Shown: one piece after another, positions 1 to 11,960 of the stretch
Numbering within the stretch: the stretch's first letter is position 1
Layout of the letters: every line of letters starts with the position of its first letter
NCBI RefSeq assembly: GCF_001279725.1
Contig: NZ_LGDE01000010.1
Location: 1 to 14,764 of the forward strand
DNA length: 14,764 nt
Direction of reading: 5' to 3'
Origin: Streptomyces sp. WM4235
GTDB lineage: Bacteria; Actinomycetota; Actinomycetes; Streptomycetales; Streptomycetaceae
Made by a program: the position numbers and the translations under genes
Notes under the pieces: model-generated
Seen by the model: only the letters and a program-made list of their open reading frames with translations
Database searches by the model: none
Told to the model about the DNA's origin: nothing

Positions 1-149
1 GGGTGGTGCGGGGAGGGCGGGCTCTGCAACGTGTCCTCCGGGCAGGGAAGGGGGGCGCGGCCGGGCGACGCCGGGGAGGGCGTGCCGGGCAGCCGATGAT
101 CATCACCCTGTGCGATGGAGGGGAGACGCGCGAGGCGGACGCACCGATG

Positions 150-194
150 GGGTGACGGGGCGTCGGGTGACGGGGCGTCGGGTGACGCCCCGTC
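150..194 (-). terminator. Hairpin downstream of the serine hydrolase gene, formed from a 15-bp direct repeat
   Basis: The 15-nt unit GGGTGACGGGGCGTC occurs at 150-164 and 165-179, and a third partial copy (GGGTGAC) starts at 180. The second copy and the sequence after the third form a perfect 11-bp stem: GACGGGGCGTC at 169-179 pairs with 184-194 around a GGGT loop. It lies about 67 bases beyond the stop of the minus-strand serine hydrolase gene, so a terminator role is plausible. There is no U-tract, as is common in actinomycetes. Nothing else in 1-261 is recognisable as a gene; a short palindrome GATGATCATC sits at about 94-106. Confidence 0.5.
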
Positions 195-261
195 GGTCGT
201 CGGGGGCCGGGCCCGGGTCGTCTCTTTCGGATCCTTCCGGCCCCCGATGCGCGGATCGCCG

Positions 262-1470
262 TCAGCGATCTCCGAGGAGGCGGCAGACGAAGTTCTCCTC
301 GGTGGTGCGGAGCCGGTCGAGGAGCTGCGGGTCGAGCGGCACCTGGCTCGTGACGGACACGGTCACCGACCGCTTGCCGTCCGGGGTGGCCGCGGCGAAC
401 TGCGTGTAGCCGGGGAAGTTCCCGGTGTGGCCGAGGACGGCCCCGCAGCGCGTGGTGTAGCGGAAGATGCCCAGCCCGGCGGCGTTCGCGCCCGGGCCGG
501 CGGGCTCCGAGGCGCCGCCCCGCACGAAGCGTTGCTGTTGGCGGCGGGTCGGCGGCGACAGCAGTTCGGGCCCCGCGTAGCCGCGGATGAACGCGGAGAG
601 TTCGCGCGGCGTGGAGACGATGCCGCCCGACGCCCAGACGCCCGAGGCTCCGAGCGCTTCGCTGACGTCCTCCGGTGGGGCCGGCGGATCGACGGCGTAG
701 CCGTGCATGAAGGGCTCGGGCAGCCGGTAGCCCTGCGGGAGGCTGGTGCTGCGCAGGCCGAGCGGTCGGTACACCCGCTCCTTCAGCAGTTCCTCGTAGC
801 GGCGGCCGGTGGCCTGTTCGGCCATCAGCGCGACGGCGATGTTGTCCGAGTTGGAGTACTGGTAGCGCGAGCCGGGTGCGAAGCGGAGGTCCTCGTCGGC
901 TACGTAGTCGAGGAGTCGGCGGGAGTCGAAGCGGTGTCGGGGGTCGGCGGTGAGGATCTCCAGGAACTCGGGGTCCTCGGTGTAGTCGGGGAGACCGCTG
1001 GTGTGGTTCAGCAGTTGGCGGAGCGTCACCGCGTGCCAGTCCCGGGGCAGGCGGGGCAGGCGTCGGCCGATCGTGTCGTCGAGGCCGAGCCGGTGGTCGT
1101 CGACCAGGCTCAGGGCGACCGCTCCGCTGAAGGCCTTCGCGACGCTGGCGATCCGCATGTGGTCGTCGAGGCCGGGCGCCTCACGGCGGCCGATCTCGGC
1201 CACGCCGGCCCGGTAGACCTCCTGGCGGCCGTCGCGTCGGAGCACGGCGACGGCTCCGGGCGGGCCGCCCGGAGCCTCGACGAGTTCCCGCAGCTGCCGC
1301 TGGAGGGACCGGTCCCGGGGCGGCTCCCCAGGGCCGGTCCCCGCGGCCGCCGGGGTGAGGCTGCCGGCGAGGGCGGTCGCGGCGAGGGCGGCGACGGCCG
1401 CCCGCCGCAGGCCACGTGGACGGGGGCGGGGGCGGGCGGCGGATCGGCTCGGGGTGTGCAGCGGACGCAC
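262..1470 (-). CDS. Secreted serine hydrolase, beta-lactamase class C / D,D-peptidase family
   Basis: 402 residues. Serine acylation enzyme of the beta-lactamase/D-alanyl-D-alanine carboxypeptidase (PF00144) fold. Motifs seen in order: SVAK (S109 nucleophile, K112), YSN (Y205-N207), and HTG (348-350), which replaces KTG as often happens in class C-like esterases and peptidases. NHTSGLPDY (155-163) is another family signature. An arginine-rich start followed by an Ala/Leu-rich segment and AAAG (about residues 20-44) is a typical signal peptide, so export is likely. The GTG start at 1470 is chosen because GAGGAGG (1478-1484) sits 7 bases upstream; the open frame runs on to 2532 but that is antisense to the nucleoside hydrolase. 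It is divergent from that gene. The substrate (peptidoglycan stem, D-amino peptide, ester or beta-lactam) cannot be told from the sequence. Confidence 0.9.
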   Translation of the reverse strand: MRPLHTPSRSAARPRPRPRGLRRAAVAALAATALAGSLTPAAAGTGPGEPPRDRSLQRQLRELVEAPGGPPGAVAVLRRDGRQEVYRAGVAEIGRREAPGLDDHMRIASVAKAFSGAVALSLVDDHRLGLDDTIGRRLPRLPRDWHAVTLRQLLNHTSGLPDYTEDPEFLEILTADPRHRFDSRRLLDYVADEDLRFAPGSRYQYSNSDNIAVALMAEQATGRRYEELLKERVYRPLGLRSTSLPQGYRLPEPFMHGYAVDPPAPPEDVSEALGASGVWASGGIVSTPRELSAFIRGYAGPELLSPPTRRQQQRFVRGGASEPAGPGANAAGLGIFRYTTRCGAVLGHTGNFPGYTQFAAATPDGKRSVTVSVTSQVPLDPQLLDRLRTTEENFVCRLLGDR

Positions 1471-1666
1471 GCTGGTACCTCCTCGGTTTCGGGCCACGGC
1501 GGGCCCGGGCGATGTCTCGGCCCAGCATCGGGTCACCGCCGGCCCGCCGCTTGCGGCCTGCTCCATCCGGCCGAGGAGCGGCGGGTGACGGGGGCGCGCG
1601 GACGGCCGGTTCGAGTGGGCCCGCGCACGGGAACGGGGGTCACACTGGGACCAGGACGGGACCCGC

Positions 1667-1689
1667 CTCCTCGGCGGGCCGAGGAGAGG
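1667..1689 (+). promoter_or_regulatory. Shine-Dalgarno region inside a hairpin, upstream of a TTG start
   Basis: CTCCTCGG (1667-1674) is perfectly complementary to CCGAGGAG (1679-1686), with a CGGG loop. The right arm contains the GAGGAG that should serve as ribosome-binding site for the TTG start at 1699. If the hairpin forms in mRNA it would mask that site, giving low or regulated translation. The pairing is visible in the sequence; the regulatory role is inferred. Confidence 0.4.
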
Positions 1690-1698
1690 TGGCCGGCG

Positions 1699-2643
1699 TT
1701 GGCCGTTCCGATCGTCATCGACTGCGACCCCGGGCACGACGACGCCCTGGCCATCATGCTGGCGGCGGGGGATCCGGGGATCGACCTGCTGGCCGTGACC
1801 ACGGTGGCGGGCAATCAGACCCTGGAGAAGACCACGTTCAACGCGCTCCGGGTGTGCACGGTCGCGGGCATCACCGGGGTGCCGGTCGCGGCGGGGTGCG
1901 CGCAACCGCTGGTGGAGCCGCTGGAGGTGGCCGAGGACGTGCACGGGGTGTCGGGGATCGACGGTCCGCGGTTCCCCGTGCCGACCGTGGCGGCGGTCCC
2001 CGAACACGCGGTGGAGTTGCTGCGGCGGGTCCTGATCGGACACCCCGAGCCGGTGACGCTCGTGCCGACGGCTCCGCTGACGAACATCGCGCTCCTGTTG
2101 ACCCGGTACCCCGAAGTGGCCGGGCGGATCAAGGAGATCGTGCTGATGGGCGGGTCGACGGAGCGGGGGAACCGGACCCCGGCGGCCGAGTTCAACATCC
2201 ATGTGGACCCGGAGGCCGCGGACATCGTCTTCCGCAGTGGTGTCCCGGTGACCATGTGCGGGTTGAACGTCACCCATCAGGCGCTCGCCACCCCCGGGGT
2301 GTTGGCCCGGTTCGAGGCACTGGACTCGGAACTCGGTTGGATCTGCGTCGAGTTGTTGCGGTACTTCGCCGGAACCTACCGGCGGCTGTTCGGGTTCTCC
2401 GCTCCCCCGGTGCACGATCCGGTGGCGGTGGCCCGTGTCATCGATCCCCGGATCGTCGACTGCGTCGACGCGCACGTCGCCGTCGAGCTGCACGGCCGGC
2501 ACACGCGCGGGGCGACCGTGGTGGACCTGCACGGGCGCCTGGGCCTGCCGGCGAACGCCCGGGTGGCCGTGGGTCTGCGAACGGACCTCTTCTGGGACCG
2601 GATGGTGGCGGCGGTGGCCGCGCTGGGCGCCGCGCGCGACTGA
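1699..2643 (+). CDS. Nucleoside hydrolase, inosine-uridine preferring (IunH/RihA-B-C) family
   Basis: 314 residues, normal for the family. These enzymes hydrolyse the N-glycosidic bond of ribonucleosides to free base and ribose for salvage. Motifs: the calcium/ribose-binding DCDPGHDD (D8, D10, D14, D15), DVHGVSGIDG (80-89), PTAPLTNIAL (123-132), EFNIHVDPEAA (164-173) with the ribose-binding E and N, and PVHDP (237-241) with the conserved His-Asp near the active site. The TTG start is chosen because the protein then begins MAVPIVIDCD as family members do, and AGGAGAGG lies 9-16 bases upstream; no ATG or GTG in frame fits better. The open frame extends to 115 only through antisense of the serine hydrolase gene. 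Base preference (purine, pyrimidine or mixed) cannot be assigned. Confidence 0.93.
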   Translation: MAVPIVIDCDPGHDDALAIMLAAGDPGIDLLAVTTVAGNQTLEKTTFNALRVCTVAGITGVPVAAGCAQPLVEPLEVAEDVHGVSGIDGPRFPVPTVAAVPEHAVELLRRVLIGHPEPVTLVPTAPLTNIALLLTRYPEVAGRIKEIVLMGGSTERGNRTPAAEFNIHVDPEAADIVFRSGVPVTMCGLNVTHQALATPGVLARFEALDSELGWICVELLRYFAGTYRRLFGFSAPPVHDPVAVARVIDPRIVDCVDAHVAVELHGRHTRGATVVDLHGRLGLPANARVAVGLRTDLFWDRMVAAVAALGAARD

Positions 2644-3012
2644 GCGCCGCGCCTGCCCTCCGCCGGTCCGCAGGACCGCAGGACCGCAGGACCGTCGGAC
2701 CGTCGGACCGCCGGACCGCCGGACCGCCGGTCGGCTTCCGGTACCCCGGTGGGCCAGGTGGGTGTCCGGCGTACGGTCGAATCGGCGGCGGACCGGACCC
2801 GGTCGTCGCCCCCCGGCCGCCCCCGATCGCGCTCCCCCGGCCGTCTCACCGGCCGGGTCGGGCCGCGGCCGAAGGCGTGACGGGCGCGTGTACGGGGAAG
2901 GCTGGGCGGACGATGACGCGGCGGGCGGCGCGGGCCGAGGCCCGGGCGGGTCCGGTGTTCCGCGCGGCCCGAACCGGGCCGATCACCCCGACGAGTGTGG
3001 AGGAACCGGCGG
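2644..3012 (+). other. 369-base gap between nucleoside hydrolase and phosphoglucomutase, no gene seen
   Basis: No convincing coding frame is found here. It holds the tandem octamer array (2668-2731) and, further on, an 8-bp stem CCCGGCCG (2836-2843) / CGGCCGGG (2850-2857) with loop TCTCAC, which could end transcription of the nucleoside hydrolase. A promoter for the phosphoglucomutase is expected after about 2860 but no clear -35/-10 pair is visible. Confidence 0.6.
2668..2731. repeat. Tandem array of eight 8-bp units (CCGNNGGN)
   Basis: Eight head-to-tail octamers: CCGCAGGA x3 (2668-2691), CCGTCGGA x2 (2692-2707), CCGCCGGA x2 (2708-2723) and CCGCCGGT (2724-2731). A partial unit precedes them at 2661-2667. 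Variants occur in consecutive blocks, as expected from slippage copying of neighbouring units. Each unit is a near-palindrome (CCGNNGG), so many small hairpins are possible. It starts about 25 bases after the nucleoside hydrolase stop. Confidence 0.9.
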
Positions 3013-4653
<1,641 letters not shown>

Positions 4654-4672
4654 GCCCCTCCCGGGGAGGCGT

Positions 4673-4697
4673 CCCCCGGTCGCGGCGCGACCGGGGG
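4673..4697 (+). terminator. Hairpin terminator after phosphoglucomutase
   Basis: Perfect 11-bp stem CCCCCGGTCGC (4673-4683) / 4687-4697 with a GGC loop, 20 bases after the pgm stop. A smaller hairpin CCTCC/GGAGG (4657-4669) precedes it. It separates pgm from the iron-regulated unit that begins 37 bases later, so it also marks the left border of the siderophore locus. Confidence 0.75.
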
Positions 4698-4733
4698 CTC
4701 CGGGTGAACCGACACCCCCAAGATCAACGTCAC

Positions 4734-4752
4734 TTAGGTTAGGCTAAGCTAA
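4734..4752 (+). promoter_or_regulatory. Iron box 1 (DmdR1/IdeR operator)
   Basis: TTAGGTTAGGCTAAGCTAA matches TTAGGTTAGGCTCACCTAA at 17 of 19 positions. It lies 48 bases upstream of the isochorismatase GTG start. Two TANNNT hexamers (4735-4740 and 4740-4745) fall inside it, so a -10 element would be covered by bound repressor. No good -35 is visible. Expected behaviour from the family: repression with iron, release under starvation. Confidence 0.9.
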
Positions 4753-4785
4753 GTCCCATTGAGGGGCGAGTACCGGCCTTCGCCT

Positions 4786-4792
4786 AGGGGGA
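4786..4792 (+). promoter_or_regulatory. Ribosome-binding site deciding the isochorismatase GTG start
   Basis: AGGGGGA ends 8 bases before GTG at 4801. The frame is open back to 4759, but that start lies only 6 bases after the iron box and has no purine-rich site, so 4801 is preferred. Confidence 0.6.
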
Positions 4793-4800
4793 ATGCGGCC

Positions 4801-7464
<2,664 letters not shown>

Positions 7465-7480
7465 TCTTCGCCCCTTCTCG

Positions 7481-7524
7481 ACGACGCGACCCCGGCGGGC
7501 TTCGGCCGCCGGGGTCGGCGTCGT
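7481..7524 (+). terminator. Strong hairpin terminator after argB
   Basis: Two stacked stems: ACGACGC (7481-7487) with 7518-7524, and GACCCCGGCGG (7488-7498) with 7506-7516, separated only by one unpaired G at 7517. The loop contains C-TTCG-G, a stable tetraloop. It begins 16 bases after the argB stop and separates unit 1 from the monooxygenase promoter. Confidence 0.88.
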
Positions 7525-7551
7525 GTCCGCACATCGATTGCGCACCAGGGC

Positions 7552-7596
7552 AGTTGGCGATCCGGCGATTCGACATCCGGGTAGTTTCCGCCAACT
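7552..7596. repeat. Inverted repeat next to the monooxygenase -35 element
   Basis: AGTTGGCG (7552-7559) and its exact complement CGCCAACT (7589-7596) are 29 bases apart, and the right arm runs into the -35 hexamer. Between them ATCCGG occurs twice (7560-7565, 7575-7580). It could be an operator for a second regulator; no regulator can be named. Confidence 0.4.
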
Positions 7597-7624
7597 TGAC
7601 ACGACCCCCACAATCGGTGATGTT
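7596..7624 (+). promoter_or_regulatory. Probable promoter of the ornithine monooxygenase unit
   Basis: A perfect -35 hexamer TTGACA (7596-7601) is followed after 17 bases by GATGTT (7619-7624), a weak -10. The -10 runs into iron box 2, which suits repression by steric blocking. Confidence 0.5.
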
Positions 7625-7641
7625 AGGCCAGCCTTACCTAA
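7623..7641 (+). promoter_or_regulatory. Iron box 2 (DmdR1/IdeR operator)
   Basis: TTAGGCCAGCCTTACCTAA matches the consensus at 15 of 19 positions, with both TTAGG and CCTAA ends intact. It is 30 bases upstream of the monooxygenase start and overlaps the predicted -10. Confidence 0.88.
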
Positions 7642-7657
7642 GTATCTGGGTGAGACA

Positions 7658-7665
7658 GAGGAAGG
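7658..7665 (+). promoter_or_regulatory. Ribosome-binding site deciding the monooxygenase start
   Basis: GAGGAAGG is immediately followed by ATG at 7666 and is 6 bases from a second in-frame ATG at 7672. Spacing favours 7672, shortening the protein by two residues (Met-Gly). Confidence 0.55.
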
Positions 7666-7671
7666 ATGGGA

Positions 7672-9066
7672 ATGTCCGCACCACACGCGAACACCACTCC
7701 AGGGGAGCGACTCCCGGACACCCGGGACCTGGTGGGCATCGGCTTCGGCCCCGCCAACCTGGCCCTGGCGATAGCCGTCAAGGAGCACAACGACCAGCGC
7801 GCACCGGGTGACGCGATCCGGGCGTCGTTCGTCGAGCGGCAGGACGACTTCGACTGGCACCGGGGCATGCTCCTCGAAGGCGCCACCATGCAGGTGTCCT
7901 TCCTCAAGGACCTCGTGACGCTGCGCAACCCCGGAAGCGCGTTCAGCTTCGTGCACTACCTCCAGGACCGCGGGCGGCTGGTCGACTTCGTCAACCACAA
8001 GACCTTCTTCCCGACCCGGATCGAATTCCACGACTACTTCCGCTGGTGCGCGGCCCGATTCCGGGAGCAGGTCCGCTACGCGACCACCGTCACCGGCGTC
8101 GTCCCCGCACCGGGCTCGGACACGGCGGGCGTGGTGGACGAGCTCGACGTCCTCACCCGCCCGGCCGGCGCCCCCGAGGCGGTCGCCTCCACGGGCCTGC
8201 GCGCGCGCAACATCGCGATCGGCACGGGCCTGGTCCCGCGGCTGCCGGAGGGCGTGGAGACCGGCGAACGGATCTGGCACAACCGCGACCTGCTGCACCG
8301 CGCACCGCTGTTGACCGAGCGGACGCACCGCCGGTTCGCGGTCGTCGGAGCCGGCCAGTCGGCCGCGGAGACGGCCGACTACCTGCACCGGACCTTCCCC
8401 GACGCCGAGGTGTGCGCGGTCTTCAGGCGCTACGGCTACAGCCCCGCCGACGACAGCCCGTTCGCGAACCGCATCTTCGACCCGGCCGCGGTCGACGAGT
8501 TCTACCGCGCCCCGCAGGACGTGAAGCAGCAGCTGCTCGGCTACCACGCGAACACCAACTACTCGGTGGTGGACGGGGACCTCATCGAGCAGCTGTACCG
8601 GACGGTGTACCAGGAGAAGGTGGCCGGTACGGAACGGCTGCGGATCATGGGCGCGAGCGAGTTCGCCGCGGCGACCCCGACCTCGGACGGCGTCCGGGTC
8701 ACCGTGCGCTCCCTCACCGGCGGCGAGACCCTCGCCCTGGACTGCGACGCGCTGGTCCTGGCGACCGGCTACCGCGCCGGCGACCCGCTCGACCTGCTCG
8801 GCGACCTGGCCGACGAGTGCCTGACCGACGGTCAGGGACGCCTGCGCATCGGCCGCGACCACCGGGTGGAGACCACGCCCCGGCTGCGCGCCGGCATCTA
8901 CCTCCAGGGCGCCTCCACCGAGCACAGCCACGGCATCACCTCCTCCCTGCTGTCCACCCTGGCCGTGCGCTCGGGCGAGATCTGCGACTCCCTGTTGTTG
9001 AACGCCGCCGAACGGGACCTGCGGGCCGGCGCCCCGGTGCCCACCGCCCCCGCGAACCGGGGCTGA
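7672..9066 (+). CDS. L-ornithine N5-monooxygenase (SidA/PvdA/CchB family)
   Basis: 464 residues. FAD- and NADPH-dependent hydroxylation of the side-chain amine of free ornithine, the first committed step to hydroxamate siderophores. Seen: FAD-binding GIGFGPANL (22-30), the substrate region LLEGATMQVSFLKDL (67-81) closely like PvdA, FVNHKTFFPTR (106-116), NADPH-binding VVGAGQSAAE (224-233), RRYGYSPADDSPF (252-264), NTNYSVVD (294-301) whose Asn residues bind ornithine in SidA, and LATGY (363-367). The HKTFFPTRIEFHDY version fits ornithine rather than lysine hydroxylases, and argC/argB nearby support ornithine. First gene of the iron-box 2 unit, 6 bases before the condensation protein. Product N5-hydroxyornithine is normally acylated or formylated; no such acyltransferase is evident here. 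Confidence 0.94.
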   Translation: MSAPHANTTPGERLPDTRDLVGIGFGPANLALAIAVKEHNDQRAPGDAIRASFVERQDDFDWHRGMLLEGATMQVSFLKDLVTLRNPGSAFSFVHYLQDRGRLVDFVNHKTFFPTRIEFHDYFRWCAARFREQVRYATTVTGVVPAPGSDTAGVVDELDVLTRPAGAPEAVASTGLRARNIAIGTGLVPRLPEGVETGERIWHNRDLLHRAPLLTERTHRRFAVVGAGQSAAETADYLHRTFPDAEVCAVFRRYGYSPADDSPFANRIFDPAAVDEFYRAPQDVKQQLLGYHANTNYSVVDGDLIEQLYRTVYQEKVAGTERLRIMGASEFAAATPTSDGVRVTVRSLTGGETLALDCDALVLATGYRAGDPLDLLGDLADECLTDGQGRLRIGRDHRVETTPRLRAGIYLQGASTEHSHGITSSLLSTLAVRSGEICDSLLLNAAERDLRAGAPVPTAPANRG

Positions 9067-9072
9067 CGGCCC

Positions 9073-11874
9073 GTGCCCACCATCACCGCCCCCACGGCCC
9101 CCACCGCCCCGCCCGCCGTGGACCTCACGGCCGCCCAGGCCCATGTGCTCGCGGCGCAGACCGCGGCGCCGTCCTACGCCGGGTACAACGTCGGGCAGTA
9201 CATCGAGCTCGTCGGACCGCTGGACACCGAGGCCCTGGACGACGCCGTCGGGCGCACCCTCGACGAGGCGCCCTGGCTCCGCTTCAGCGTCACCAGCGAC
9301 GGCGGCCGGTTCCGCCAGGCGCCCGTACCGGTCCGCCCGCCGGCCCGGAGTCTGGCCCGTCTGGACACGTCCGGCGCCGCCGACCCGGTGGCCGCGGCCG
9401 TGGAACTGGTGCGCGGTCAACTCGCCTGCCCGCCAAGGCTGGAGCTGCTGATCGACCCTCCGCTGCCGGACCTGGTGCCCGATCTCGCGGGCGCCGTCCT
9501 CGTGACCACCGGTCCCCGGCACCACCTGCTCGTCCAGTACTTCCACCAGCTCGTCGTCGACGGGTACGGCGTGGCCCTGCTCAGCCGGCGGATCGCCGAG
9601 CACTACACGTCCCTGGTCCGGGGCACGACGCCCACCCCGTCCCCGTTCGCGCCCGTCTCCGTGCTCGCCGACGCCGACCGGGTCTACACCGCCTCCGCGG
9701 CGTACGACACCGAGTTGGCCGCGTGGACGAGGCGCTACGCCGAACCCCCGGCCCCGGCCTGGCCGGCCGGTCGCCCCGCCCCGGCGGGTGACACCGCGCT
9801 GCGCCACACCGTGGTCGTCGACCGGGCCGACAGCGCCGCCGTGGCCGACGCCGCCCGCTCGGCCGGGGTCACCTGGGGCGAGGCCGTCGTCGCGGCCACC
9901 GCCGTCGACCTCGCCGCCCGGACCGGCGCGGCGGAGGCGACCCTGGCGCTGTTCACCACGGCACGCACCGCCCCGGGCACCCTGCGGGTACCGGGCATGG
10001 CCGTCAACATCCTCCCCGTGCGCGTCCCCGTGTCGCCGTCCGACACGTTCCGCGTCCTGCTGGGCCGGGCCGCCGACGAACTCGCCTTCCTCCGGCGCCA
10101 CCAGCGCGTCCGGGGCGAGGTGCTGGCCCGGGCCCTGTGGCCCGAGCTGCCGGGAAACCGGGTGCCGGGGCCGTTGGTCAACCTGCGGCCCTTCGAGACC
10201 GAGCTCGACTTCGCGGGCACCCGCGGTCACGTGGTCAGCCTGGCGTCGGGGCCGGTGGACGACCTGTCGGTCTCCGCGTCCGGCTACCCGGACGGGCGGC
10301 TGCGCCTGGACTTCGACGCCAACCCCGCCCTGTACGACGAGACCTCGCTGCGCCGGCAGGCCGAGGTGTGCGCCGCCGCCCTGGTGGCCCTCGCCCGGGA
10401 ACCCGGCCGTGCCGCGCTTCCCCTCGTCGCGGAACTCGCGGCCTCCGCGCCGGGCTCGCGCACGGTCTCGCCCGGGTCCGACCCGGCTCCCCCGCGCGCC
10501 CGGCGCGGCGGACCCGAACCCGACGACGAGAGCGGGACGGTGGCCCTGCTGCCGTCCGCCCACCGGCTGCGCGGCGCACAGGGCGCCGTGGAGCATCTGC
10601 ACGAGTCCGTCCTGCTGCGGGTCCCGGCCGGGCTCCGGGCGGCCCCGCTGCGCCAGGCCCTGGCGGCCCTCGCGCGCCGTCATCCGGCGCTGCGGCTGGC
10701 CCTGCACCGCACAGACGGCATCTGGAGCCAGGAGATCCGGCCCGCCGCCTCGGCGCCCGCCGTGACCGACCCGGCCACGCTGCGCCGGATCGGCGTCGCG
10801 GGCCGCTCCGAGCCCGAACGGGAACGGCTGGTCTCCGAGGCGGCCCGGACGGCCGCCGCCGCCCTCGACCCGCGCACCGCCGCCGTGTTGCGGGCGGTCT
10901 GGTTCGACGCGGGCCCCCGAGAGCCGGGACGACTGCTGCTCGTCGGACACCACCTGTCCGTGGACGACGTCACCTGGCAGTCGCTGGCCGACGAGATCGC
11001 CCCGCTGTACGAGGAGTACGCCTTCGGCGAGCGTTCCGCGGACGACGCGTTGCCGCCGGCCGGCGGGCTCACCGGTTGGGCGTCCACGCTGGCCGCCGAG
11101 GCCCAGTCGACCGCCCGGGTCGTGGAGCTGGCCCACTGGTCGGCGCTCGCCTCCGGTACCGCCGGGCGGGCCTGGGCGGCCACCGAGGGGGGCCACCGGG
11201 TGGTGACGCGGCTGGAGCTGCCCGTCCCGCGCCGGGGGCCGGCTCCGGACGGCGTCGACCCCGTCGACGCCCTGCTGCTCGCCGCGTTGGCCCGGATCGC
11301 GTCGAGCCGGCCGCGCCTGCACGACGGCACCGGCCTGCTGGTCGACCTGGAACTCCCCCGGTCCGACGCGGCGCCGCGCACGGCGGGCCGCCTCACCTCA
11401 GCGTTCCTGCTGCGCCTGCCGCTCGGCCCGGAGGGGACGGCCGAGCCCGCACGGACCCATCGTCGGGTGGTGCACGCCCTGGCCTCCGTCCCGGACCGGG
11501 GCCAGGGGCTGGAACAGTTGCGCCACCTCAATCCGCAGACCGCGGCCCGGCTCGCGGACCTGCCGCGGGGCGGCGTCCGCTACCACCGCCGGACCGTGCT
11601 CCGGGCGGCGGACGAGACCTCCGCGTGGGGTCCGGCCCCGGCCGGCGAGTGGCACCTGCTGGAGGTCCCCGGCACGGCACCGCCGCTGACGGGCCCTCTG
11701 GAGCTGACCGTCCACACGGGCCCGCCGGTCGACGGCCGAAGGGCCGTCTCCGTGGCCTGGCGCTGGTCGGACCGGTTGTTCACCGCCGACGAGGCGCTCG
11801 CCCTCGCCGAGGAGGCCACCGGTACCGCTCGCGCCCTCGCCCTTCTTCCGGGGGACGGCGCCACAAGGCCCTGA
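9073..11874 (+). CDS. Free-standing NRPS condensation + epimerization-like didomain protein
   Basis: 933 residues, two condensation-superfamily domains and no adenylation, thiolation or thioesterase domain. Domain 1 (about 15-450) resembles the EntF/VibH class that accepts dihydroxybenzoyl from an aryl carrier protein: LTAAQAHVLAAQ (18-29), VNILPVRV (311-318), GPLVNLRPF (366-374), GPVDDLSV (393-400). Its HHxxxDG motif reads HQLVVDG (158-164), so the second, catalytic His is Gln159. A Pro/Arg/Gly-rich linker spans about 455-490. Domain 2 (about 490-925) resembles epimerization domains: HHLSVDDVTW (626-635), LLVDLELPR (755-763) where LEGHGRE is usual, and PDRGQGLEQLRHLNP (807-821). Its Gly is changed to Asp632, and the usual FNYLGR region is degenerate. 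The GTG start has GGGG (9059-9062) 10 bases upstream and follows the monooxygenase stop by 6 bases, so coupled translation is likely. A role in trans with the aryl carrier protein is inferred. Confidence 0.85.
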   Translation: MPTITAPTAPTAPPAVDLTAAQAHVLAAQTAAPSYAGYNVGQYIELVGPLDTEALDDAVGRTLDEAPWLRFSVTSDGGRFRQAPVPVRPPARSLARLDTSGAADPVAAAVELVRGQLACPPRLELLIDPPLPDLVPDLAGAVLVTTGPRHHLLVQYFHQLVVDGYGVALLSRRIAEHYTSLVRGTTPTPSPFAPVSVLADADRVYTASAAYDTELAAWTRRYAEPPAPAWPAGRPAPAGDTALRHTVVVDRADSAAVADAARSAGVTWGEAVVAATAVDLAARTGAAEATLALFTTARTAPGTLRVPGMAVNILPVRVPVSPSDTFRVLLGRAADELAFLRRHQRVRGEVLARALWPELPGNRVPGPLVNLRPFETELDFAGTRGHVVSLASGPVDDLSVSASGYPDGRLRLDFDANPALYDETSLRRQAEVCAAALVALAREPGRAALPLVAELAASAPGSRTVSPGSDPAPPRARRGGPEPDDESGTVALLPSAHRLRGAQGAVEHLHESVLLRVPAGLRAAPLRQALAALARRHPALRLALHRTDGIWSQEIRPAASAPAVTDPATLRRIGVAGRSEPERERLVSEAARTAAAALDPRTAAVLRAVWFDAGPREPGRLLLVGHHLSVDDVTWQSLADEIAPLYEEYAFGERSADDALPPAGGLTGWASTLAAEAQSTARVVELAHWSALASGTAGRAWAATEGGHRVVTRLELPVPRRGPAPDGVDPVDALLLAALARIASSRPRLHDGTGLLVDLELPRSDAAPRTAGRLTSAFLLRLPLGPEGTAEPARTHRRVVHALASVPDRGQGLEQLRHLNPQTAARLADLPRGGVRYHRRTVLRAADETSAWGPAPAGEWHLLEVPGTAPPLTGPLELTVHTGPPVDGRRAVSVAWRWSDRLFTADEALALAEEATGTARALALLPGDGATRP

Positions 11875-11960
11875 GGGCCCGTCGGCACCGCGTCCCCGTA
11901 GCGACCCGTCCACCGTTTCCACCCACCACCGCACCACCCACACATCCAAGGAGAGTCCCC

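Noticed and set aside
115..1698. N-terminal extension of the nucleoside hydrolase frame back to 115
   Set aside because: This part is antisense to the serine hydrolase with clear SVAK/YSN/HTG motifs and has no domain of its own. The family N-terminus starts at 1699.
1471..2532. Minus-strand extension of the serine hydrolase frame up to 2532
   Set aside because: It is antisense to the nucleoside hydrolase core, and a strong GAGGAGG plus signal peptide set the start at 1470.
2995..3012. Earlier GTG start for phosphoglucomutase
   Set aside because: It would place the start on top of the GGAGGA ribosome-binding site. ATG at 3013 gives the usual 546-residue protein.
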